28,659 nt of DNA from Vitrella brassicaformis (Eukaryota > Sar > Vitrellaceae). The translations under genes and the position numbers were made by a program. Below, piece by piece: positions 10,510 to 18,701 of the stretch; the first letter of the stretch is position 1; every line of letters begins with the position of its first letter. The stretch is taken from the NCBI GenBank assembly GCA_001179505.1, contig CDMY01000388.1:58974-87632 (forward strand), given 5' to 3'. The notes under the pieces are model-generated. The model was not told the DNA's origin. It did not search any database and was given only the letters and a program-made list of their open reading frames with translations.

Positions 10510-11843
10510 ATGTCTGACAGAACTATCGAGGTTATGGTGGAGTTTGAGGGCGGCGGATGCTTTACGGAAGTGCCGCTGAATGTGGGATGGACTGTCAACG
10601 AGGCAGTCGGAGAATTGTTGCCGAAAAGGCAGGGGAGTCCTGACCCAAAGTAATAACTCCCCTGCCTTCCACTGCTTTCCAATTGCTGCCGTCCACTCCA
10701 TAGCGTCCACTCATCGGGTTGTGTGAATGTCAGCCTATACAGGCTCTTTCTTGTCCGAAGAGAAGGTGCCGCATTTGATTCAGAAGGCGTGCCCGTGCAA
10801 GACTTGTCGCTGCTGCAACAAGGTTTGTCCCTCATACACCACTATGTCTCTTTCTGGTGTCAGTTGGAGTGTCCGATGTAGGCGATTATGTCAGTTTGAG
10901 GCGCATTGGACCTACGCCCCTGGTAGGGGAGAGGAGAGGGAGAGAAAGGGAATTCAGCGCTCTTCGTCCTCGCTTTTTTGGCCTCTGCATTTAGGAAATG
11001 GAGAGCACGGATTTGAGTCAGAGAATAAGGAGTCAGAGAATGGGAAAAATCATTTTTTGTGCGTGCAGAGAGACAGCGAGCGGCGACGGCTGCAGAAACA
11101 CGTCGAGACAGTGACCGTAGGCTGAGAGACACATTGCAGTACCAGATGGGCGATGTTGTAATACAACTTTTGTGGGTGCAGCTTTTTGGGTCATCCTCGA
11201 GAGGAGGAAAAGAGAGGAGAAGGCGCGGCGTGAGGCTATTAGGAGGAAAGCCGTCGAAGATTTCTTAGCACGGTTCGCGCTTTGACGACAATGCTCTTCA
11301 CGGTTAACACATGCTGTTTGCTGTCTGTGAATTTAGGCGTGCACCGGCGGCTTCAGTGAGAGACACGGTACGCAAAATTCTGTGATGTCTACCCCTGATT
11401 TCCTGTTATCATTCATTTTGTAAGGTTCCTGACGTTTCAGCTCTGTCTCCGTTATCCCAAACCTTGGCTCCCACTGTCACACCCGTCACTACTGGGAGTC
11501 CCACCGCTTCTTCTGCTTTGGCCCGCTCATTTAGCGACACGACTTTGGTGTCCTCTACTTTGTCCTCTTCAATGTTTCGACGCCGCATCTGTCATGTGAG
11601 CAAATGCACCGTGCATGATGATGAATGTACCCTATGTGCATTTGTATTTGTAAGCCGGAGTCGGAGACGCCTAATGACGCCTCCCCTCAGTCATGTGACA
11701 TATACAACAAGCGCGATGAGGACCATCTCGTATGGTACATCATGTCTTTCCAAGCAACATCAGCTCTAATGCTTGTCTCTCTTTATCAGGCAAATGGAGC
11801 TTTTCGCTACCATCTAATGAGCCGCCCGGCAGCAGAGACATAA
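10510..11843 (+). CDS. Small intron-rich gene with N-terminal ubiquitin-like/RA-like (beta-grasp) domain
   Basis: First three exons close in phase: 10510-10649 (ATG, MSDRTIEVMVEFEGG), 10734-10822 and 10864-10922. They encode about 96 residues with beta-grasp spacing: EVMVEF strand, TEVPL strand, TVNEAVGELL helix, NLYRLFLV strand, then D.LSLLQQ and GDYVSLRRI. The last two exons also close: 11425-11595 (Ser/Thr-rich, ends FRRRICH) and 11790-11843 (ends with TAA). Between 10923 and 11424 there are probable helical exons, for example ERRKREEKARREAIRRKAVE near 11180-11270, but I could not fix their junctions. Fold assignment is by eye only; RA, FERM-F1 or ubiquitin-like domains are alternatives. 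Its position between copies of an RBR ligase, divergent from the intact one, makes a ubiquitin-related role tempting but unproven. Confidence 0.6.
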
Positions 11844-12240
11844 GATACATGTGACATGTGTATGTGCGATTGAACTCCATCGACACTCCTCTGCGTCTCT
11901 AAGGTCTTTCTGTTGCATGCGTAGACGGATCATTGGTCGATGAAAGAGCCAAAAAAGCGACTCGATGTCTGTCTGTCTGTCTGCATGTCTCCCTTCCTCT
12001 CCCTCAGGCCTCGGATGCCCCACACACATGTGCAGCTGTCCCATCCACTGTTTGAACGATCAAATGCCTTCCAAACGACGTCGATTGACAGGCACATCAA
12101 ACATCAGCATCAAACACGGTGTTGATGCTTGATGCTGCCGAGCACACGTTGGGGTAGCAATGTGGCCATTGCAATCGGCTAGGACTCCCTAGACACTTCA
12201 CCCCTTCTGTACTTCGCATGCTGTGCGTGCGTCGATTCTC
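11844..12240. other. Intergenic with a short inverted repeat and a motif shared with 6.87 kb
   Basis: No gene is seen. A near-perfect inverted repeat (agcatcaaacac / gtgttgatgct) lies at about 12107-12129, overlapping the cttgatgctg and tggccattgcaat pair (12128-12175) that also follows the stop codon of the Cys-rich gene. It could be a 3' processing or UTR element or a remnant of a small mobile element. Confidence 0.5.
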
Positions 12241-12425
12241 AGCGCTCACCTTCAGTCAGCAGGACGCCAGGACACTTGGGGCACGGCGCAGCGTTGTTGA
12301 TGAAGTCTCCGTCTGGTGTGTAGGTTGGCGATCTACAGGCGGCAGAAGGCGTGCAGGTGACACGCTGGTGTGATGACCTCATCCCTCCTGAACTCGCGAT
12401 TGCACCTCTGGAAGCACCATCGCAC
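12241..12425 (-). pseudogene. Relic of the extra-RING exon of the ligase, with in-frame stop
   Basis: About 185 bp are nearly identical to the ligase copy 1 exon at 9527-9278 plus some flanking intron. The reading starts CNREFRRDEVI, keeps CHLHAFCR, then hits TAG directly after TTC TGC CGC CTG because the segment encoding the following CIRHHIMA stretch has been altered and shortened. The downstream part (INNAAPCPKCPGVLLTE) is intact but out of frame. No neighbouring ligase exons are found within 350 bp on either side. Retained intron flank shows DNA-level duplication and not retroposition. It is closer to copy 1 than to copy 2. Confidence 0.88.
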
Positions 12426-12789
12426 GCAGAGCATCCTCTTTCACAGTTTTTGGCCACCAGCGAAATGAGGGGGGACAAAGATATCCTCTGAGACTGACGT
12501 GTGGGTGTCTGTTTTTGCCGTGCTTTTCGCACAAACAGAACGAGAAAAGAAACACATCAATTGATCACACTGATTGCGAGACAGGGGAGAGAAGAGGAGG
12601 TTTAAAGAAATCCGCTCACTTCACACACACACACACCCACACACGTACACACGAAAAGAAGCTGGAGCTGGAGACATGGAAGCAGTCGCCTAGCCTCGCT
12701 GACAGTCCCATCACACACAATCGTCTTAGAAAAACAACGGGACACGAGAACGACAGCGAGAACCCCCCCTTCAAAGATTCCAGCATCAA
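12426..12789. other. Intergenic, nothing recognised
   Basis: Downstream of ligase copy 2 and upstream of the RING relic. It holds a short (CA)n tract at about 12620-12645 and no supported gene or repeat. Confidence 0.5.
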
Positions 12790-15501
12790 TCAAGGACCTC
12801 GCGGATTGAGCTGTTGATACTGGCAAAGACCCACATGACCACCAATCGTGTCGGGCGTGTGTGTGTTTCCGTCGCCTGTACCTGAAATGGACCTGGGTAT
12901 GGGTGTCGAGCCACAATAGGGGGCGGCTGCAATGGACGCGGGTGTCCTGCCACCTGAAGAGACACAAGCATTCGCATGTGCCAAGGTCGAGCGGATGGAT
13001 AGCTATGTAGGTAGGTAGACAAGTGCAGACGTACGTTGAGTTGGAGTGGCGGTGGAGGTGCGGGCGGGGCGACGGGCCCAAATTGAGGAGTCGGCTGCCG
13101 CGGACGAGGAAATCCAGCGACTCCCCAATTGGGTGGGAGGGGAAGGAGAGCAGGTGCGGCTTGGACTGGCAGATGAGCATGTGCGACGATGATGGCAGGC
13201 GGTGCAGGCGCAGCGATAGGCGGGATGGCGATGGGAGGAATGAAGGGCTGTGGAGGGACAGCCATGGGCGGCATCACAGCTGCCGCAGCTGCGGCGGCAG
13301 CGGCTCGAGGAATGGCGGGCAAGGCAGGTCTTGGCGCAGCCGCGGGGGCCACGTTGCCATGGTCTTGTCGAATCGGGGCATCTGGGTCAACATAGGGGCG
13401 CCCTGACAAAAAACACGAAAAGTGACAACAATGAGGCCCTCCTTAGGAGAAGGCATGTGAGTCGTCAGTCGGCGCACCTCGCCCACGGTTCTGCTCGTTG
13501 ACGCAGCCGTCCCCGAGTGGGCCATTGACGCCGAAATGATTGAAGTGTTGAAAGGCGTGTGCATGTGTTGCCGGCCATTGTGCGTTTGAGGTGCGTCTCG
13601 CTGTCTCACCTCATCCTGTGTGAGCCGCTGCCCGCATAGGTAGCAGAAGTACGTACCCCCTCGGGCCATACACTGTCGTGACTGCAGACACACAGAATGC
13701 CAGCCACAGCTGCATGTGGGTGCAACTAAAGCACTTCGCACATCGCATGTCATGAAATTGCAGCCTGCTTCTTTCTCCACCATCACGCCACACTCGGGGC
13801 ACCTCTGCACTCAAAGCAACGTCGCTTGTATGGCTTCTAAGCTAAAGCAAGCACTCGTCCGTACCTTCCATCTCTCCGGTGCCGCAATCCGGTTGAAGGC
13901 CTGCTCTCCATGATTGTTGTCCAGCTTCCACTGCTGGTATTGCTCGCACGTGCCATCATGGGCCTACATGAAGACGTACAGTGCTGGTATGCAGTTATCT
14001 GTCCATTCCTAAGTTACGTTCTCCGAGCAGTGGGGACAGAACTCCTTGTTGCATTTCGGATATTTCACCTGATAATCAATGGACACAGCGCAGCAGTGTA
14101 CCTGTGTTTTTCTCCCTTGCCACGAGTGCAGACCTTCTTCAGTGTTTTGTCGATGATGAACGTGGCACAATTGGGAGCAGGGCACGTGCTGCATCACATT
14201 CAGAGGACACTCCAGCCATTTCGTCTCTCATAATGCGCGTCCTTTAAGCTTACACTTTTATCTCGCCTTCGTCCAGTGGCTCCCACTGATCAAAGCTGCA
14301 AATAACAGACGTAATTGCTGCAGAGAGGGTGCGTCCAAGCATTTGCACCGATATCGGAGGTATTTCTCTCGGTCTGCGGCACACAGGGCCCCCATTATCT
14401 GCGGCACGCTCAGGCCCTGAACGCACAGACGACAGACAAAGGATGCAAGGGCCTCCGCCGCTCTGTGTCCGTTTACCATTGCACACGGCTGCCCATCAGA
14501 GTCGAAGCCGGGACACCTCAGCTCAGTCGCTGCGATCAGGGGAGACACAACTTGCTACGGCCATGCTCTCAGTGCGTGCAATAAGAATGACACCTACTTG
14601 AGACCTTCGCCTCGTCGACCTTTGACTTCACATATCGGGCGAAACAGTCACTGGCGGGATGGAACGTCATTCCCACCCAGTAGTTTAGTGCGTCCGTGTC
14701 TCTCTTCTCATTTACTTGCAGATGCGATGGCCGCAGTCCATCTCGGTGGACTCCCCGACATGTCTGTCATCCCGGCATATCATGCACTCGAACTCTCGAG
14801 ACGTCGACTGCAGCTCTTCGGAATCTATATGACACGCAGCAATCAATAAATGTCACAGAAATCAATAAATGTCACACACCATGACGCTTTGCTTGCATAC
14901 CCAGGCTCTCCAGGATGGTGGCCAGCTCTCTCTCTTCCTCTTCGTCTCGCAGCTCTTGCTCCCTGTTGGCCCAGTCCTGGGACCCCACGCAGAAAGAGCG
15001 CTGTGGCTCAGTCAACAGGACGCCAGGACACTCGGGGCACGGCGCAGCGTTGTTGATGAAGTCTCCGTCTGGCGTGTTGCCCCTTTGGATGATGACCTCA
15101 TCCCTCCTGAACTCGCCAGGCATCTGAACACACGCACTTTAAGTGCAAATGCCCTCCGTCTTGTCCCCGTCTCTGTCTCTTTCTGATCGCGCAAACGCTT
15201 CTGTCGCCATTTGCAGCAGTTGGACTTGATTGCGATGTCCGGATGGTCAGGGGCCAGCCCTGGGCCATGTACCAGCTTCGGAAGCGGTCAGTCTCCTCCT
15301 CATTTGAGGCCGCTGCCGCGGACGCCGAGCCCGCGTCGTGTCTGCCTGCAGCCATACACGTGTGATTCATCCATGTGTGTCCGCCATCGATGCTGCACCT
15401 CCTCTGTCCATCGCGCTTTGCTCTTGTGCACTCCGTCTGGTCGTCGCAGCCGATGACGGTCCATCGGGCGCTTCGCTGGACGAAGATGACGGCTCCGACA
15501 T
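12790..15501 (-). pseudogene. RING plus RBR E3 ligase, copy 2, multiply disabled
   Basis: Paralogue of the ligase at 7480-10150. Recognisable exons: 15501-15399 (ATG, MSEPSSSS), 15345-15273, 15123-14901, 14824-14716, 14650-14598, 14529-14477, 14416-14254, 14188-14018, 13963-13865, 13804-13742, 13681-13610, 13547-13478, 13402-13035, 12953-12882, 12819-12790. Lesions relative to copy 1: the extra RING has lost its MC and its CHLHAFCRPC core; the Ala-linker exon is not recoverable; a 4-nt deletion near 14301 shifts frame in the RING1-IBR linker; a 17-nt insertion (14108-14124) lies in the IBR exon; the acceptor before the exon carrying the last RING2 Cys reads AA where AG is expected (13549-13548). 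RING1 (CMIC, CGHRICNDC) and most of RING2 (CPECGVMVEKEAGCNFMTC) remain good, and the Ala/Pro tail is longer than in copy 1. Most likely a pseudogene; a shorter or differently spliced product is the alternative. Confidence 0.85.
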
Positions 15502-15776
15502 TATTCACCAAATCTGCATCATTCTGTGGAATCAATTGGGGCGAGGTTGTTGAAGGAGCGACCTCCCCCAAAGCTCGCGATGATCGACCAGGGAGTCGGC
15601 AGGGAGATGTATATGTATAAACGATGTCCATAAATGAGCCAGCCAGCCAGCCAACCACAGTATATATATCATGCAGCAGCAGCAGCAGCAGCTCTATAAA
15701 TGCACTCGCCACATGGCATTGCACCACACCACACAAAGACCCATCCGGCCAAGATTGACAGGCCTCAAAACCGCAC
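15502..15776. other. Short intergenic region with TA and CAG microsatellites
   Basis: Lies between the start of ligase copy 2 and the stop of the next minus-strand gene. It contains (TA)n at about 15660-15669 and (CAG)n at about 15673-15692. Presumed upstream region of copy 2 and 3' UTR of the helical-repeat gene. Confidence 0.55.
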
Positions 15777-18193
15777 CTATGCCTTTGCTTTTCCGTTGAC
15801 GATGTCCTGCACTTTGCAGACGACACTGAACGTGTCAGGCTGCTCGTACATACAATCCCACATCGTAAACACCTACAGCGAGCAGCACAGGTGGACGCAC
15901 ATGTTGACCCACTGGCTGGTTGCCAGATCTAGAGCTCAAATCAGTGGGAAGCCTCCTCCCGTCGCGTGGCAGGGCCATCAGCTCCTTCACAGAATCGAGC
16001 TGCAGCCACATACAGACACACAGAGGGCCCGTCTGTCTGTCTGTCTGTCTCTGTGTGTCTCTGTGTGTCTCTGTGGCTGCCTGGTTCACTCACCCTGAAC
16101 AGCCAGATGCGGAAGACATTGGTGGCGATCTTCTTGCGCTCCATCTGACGGTCGCCGTATCTGCAAACACACATGCACACACTCATGCGGCCCGCCGCGC
16201 ATCCATCGTCCTTGGCTCACCCCACGAACTCGCTGAGAATGGACATCATGATATCGAAGACCTCTTCGTCCGCTATCTGGATGTCGCCCCGGGCATGCTT
16301 GGCCATCAGGTCACACACAGCGCCCGCGATCGACTTGTCACACGCTACCTGACAGCCAGCCAGCCAGCCAGCCAGCCAGACGTCCACAAATGGACAATCG
16401 CAAAAGGCATATGGAAGCAGACCTTTTCGTTGATCTGAGCCATGTTGTATAGCAGATGGAGGCACGCCCGGAGCGCATGGCTCTCCGAGAAGGACTGCTC
16501 ACGCACCAGCTGGTCGTCTTGCAGGATGTGGAGGACCGCCTGCACCCAGCCGGCCTCCACAAGGGCAGCAGTGTGCTCTCGAGCACGATCGAGGGACGAA
16601 TCTGATCGTCATACACAACAGGCAGACCGCCATGCACACGCACACGCGCGAATGAATGAATGAATGAATGTATGCGTGTACCTGACAGGTGCATGGCGAC
16701 GCACACCGGCATGAAGATGTCCATGTTGATCTTGTTGCAGAAGCCCTTCGGCGTGATCATCAGCAGGGGGTTGTCCAGGATGCCGCCGCTGTCCGTTGCG
16801 CCGAGCAGTGTGGCCATGGTCTTAAGGGCCGAACCGTCCGACACCAACACACGCACCGGCTCGCGCAACACTGATATGCAATGAGACCACCGAAGGAAAC
16901 GCCCAGATGCGGGCGGTCGTTGCGAAAGCCGCTGTACCTTTGTCGACGAGAATGAGTTTGTCCTTTGTAGGATGCTGGTTGTGGGGCAGGTGGGCGCAGC
17001 GGAAGACGCAGCCGATCAGACTCATCGCCAGCCGCTTCGTGCTGTCCTCCTTGCTGCTCGTGAGCACCTCCACCAGCCGGCCCACTCGCGGCACCAGCAG
17101 CTCCTCTATGGACGAAAACACCTCCTTGAAGCGACCAGAGGGCAACACAACACACAGGGCAGGGCACACACACCCGTCACCAAACACACCACACCCACAT
17201 GCAGGTATTCCTTTGGTGCGGCAAGGCAACACACCGAGTTGCACAGCAGCGTCGATGTTCCGCTCCACAGTGGTCCGGGCCGAGCCGGCCACCATTTCCG
17301 CCAGCAGATGGAAGGGCATGCGGCATGACGCCCGCCACACGATTGGCAGCTGCTCGTCGGTGGCCACGCTCAGCAGCCGCATCCACATGGCCACGGGGCA
17401 CATCGAGGGCGCCACGTGCTGGGAGAAAGTCAGGTAGAAGTGGAAGGCTGCACGGGCATCCAATCCATCCAATCCATCCAATCCATCCAATCCATCCGCC
17501 ATCCATCCATCCATCCATTCACTCACCTTGGTTCATCTGCGGTGGGTAGCGCACAAGCATCTCGGCGCGGGTCAGGAAGGCCGTGTGCTTGGCCAAAATG
17601 ACCTCGCGGTAGTCGGGGCCCTGTCGTTGAAAGACGCTCTTGACGTCCCGCAGCGACAGGGGTATACCGCCGATTGTGTTGCTGGTGGTGGCCGACAGCA
17701 GGATCGTGTAGATGGCCTCGTCCACATCAGTGAATTGAGTCGAGTCAGGCAGGATCTGCTCCAGGGCCGCCAGCAGCCGCTTGACCACGGCCGGCTGCGA
17801 CTCGAAGCAGAAGGGGTAGCCGGCGATGAGGAGCTTCGAGAAGGCGATGGCGGCCGCCTCACGGCACGAACGACTGCTCGCAGCCTGCAAGCACCGCATG
17901 AGCCACATCACATCCACAGGCCATCCACTCATTCCGTTGCTGCGTCGTACCGTACATACCTGGATGATGGAAAGCACCGGCTGGTGCAGCGGCTTCTTGC
18001 CCTTGGCGAGCGGCGCCAGGATCTTCTTCATTCTTGCACCTCCCACACCGATAGCATCGTCTTTTTCGAGGTGGACGAGGTTGCTGAGCTTGTCGAGGAG
18101 CTTGTCCACATCTGGGTCGGTGTGCGGCGAGGCCTCGTGCAGCTGCTTGGCGATGGCTTCCAGCTGACTCACCAGCGATGAAGATGCCGTCAC
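15777..18193 (-). CDS. Helical-repeat (ARM/HEAT-like) protein, start unresolved
   Basis: Exons in phase: about 18193-17960, 17884-17527, 17447-17233, 17124-16938, 16870-16682, 16601-16423, 16348-16221, 16160-16094, 15999-15877, 15839-15777 (TAG), giving about 580 residues. The sequence is almost wholly helical with paired amphipathic helices typical of ARM/HEAT solenoids, for example REAAAIAFSKLLIAG, VEVLTSSKEDSTKRLAMSLI, VQAVLHILQDDQLV and RACLHLLYNMAQINEK. No catalytic motif, signal peptide or membrane segment is evident, so a scaffold role is likely. I do not recognise the orthologue group. In the first exon there is no in-frame ATG before residues GARMKK; the frame runs up to a stop at about 18235. 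An upstream 5' exon spliced to CTGGAAGCC (acceptor GAGTCAG at about 18165) or a missed start is therefore likely. Confidence 0.8.
16029..16074. repeat. (GTCT)n and TGTGTCTC microsatellite in intron
   Basis: Compound run inside the intron between exons 16160-16094 and 15999-15877 of the helical-repeat gene. Confidence 0.9.
16353..16379. repeat. (CAGC)n microsatellite in intron
   Basis: Run of ccag units directly upstream of the acceptor of exon 16348-16221; on the coding strand it reads as a CTGG-repeat next to the splice site. Confidence 0.9.
16651..16671. repeat. (GAAT)n microsatellite in intron
   Basis: Tetranucleotide run in the intron following exon 16870-16682. Confidence 0.9.
17461..17519. 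repeat. (CAATCCATC)n / (ATCC)n minisatellite in intron
   Basis: Compound repeat filling most of the intron between exons 17884-17527 and 17447-17233. Confidence 0.92.
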
Positions 18194-18701
18194 GGTGACC
18201 CGGACAGAACGAAGGAACGAAAGAACGGCCTTCCTCCGTCAGAGCTCGCAGATCGACGCTCAAGGTTTGAGTGGACGCCACACATGCATGCGAAGCTCGT
18301 CTTGACGAATGATGTGTGACGGACACATAGTTCGGTCCAGTGAGTCATTTCTCTGCAGCCCACATACAAACACACGCCCGTGAGGCCACGAAAAACCACT
18401 CCACTCACTCCACTCCGTCACTTGTCACGTGTGTGTGTGCTGCACGTCGTGCGGTGCTGTGCTGTGCTGTGTCGTGTACACCACAGGCAGCCATATGTAT
18501 ATGCATGCCAGTCAGACACACAGGTATACTTGGAACCCACCAGCAAGTAATATACGAGATAAATGCACTCCAGATCTGGATAGCCTGCCTTCCCTTCCTG
18601 TCAGCCAGCCAGCCAATCAATCGTCACCCAGTCAACAGACCAGACCATGCAACCCCGCCATCCCATCCCATCCCTTCATCCCCCCATCGCCCCGTCATCC
18701 C
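18194..18701. other. Intergenic region between two minus-strand genes
   Basis: It follows the stop of the nucleotidyltransferase gene and precedes the helical-repeat gene, so it should contain the former's 3' UTR and the latter's promoter and possibly its first exon. CA/TG-rich with an imperfect CCAT-rich stretch near 18655-18695. No independent gene is supported. Confidence 0.5.

Noticed and set aside
12786-12881. Unspliced C-terminus of ligase copy 2 reading on to a TGA at 12788-12786
   Set aside because: Splicing at GTACAG (12881) to the CAG before 12819 gives a phased final exon like copy 1; the read-through is possible but less likely.
15660-15692. TA and CAG runs as a possible promoter TATA box
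   Set aside because: They are simple repeats about 160 bp from the copy 2 ATG with no other promoter feature, so I report them only as repeats.
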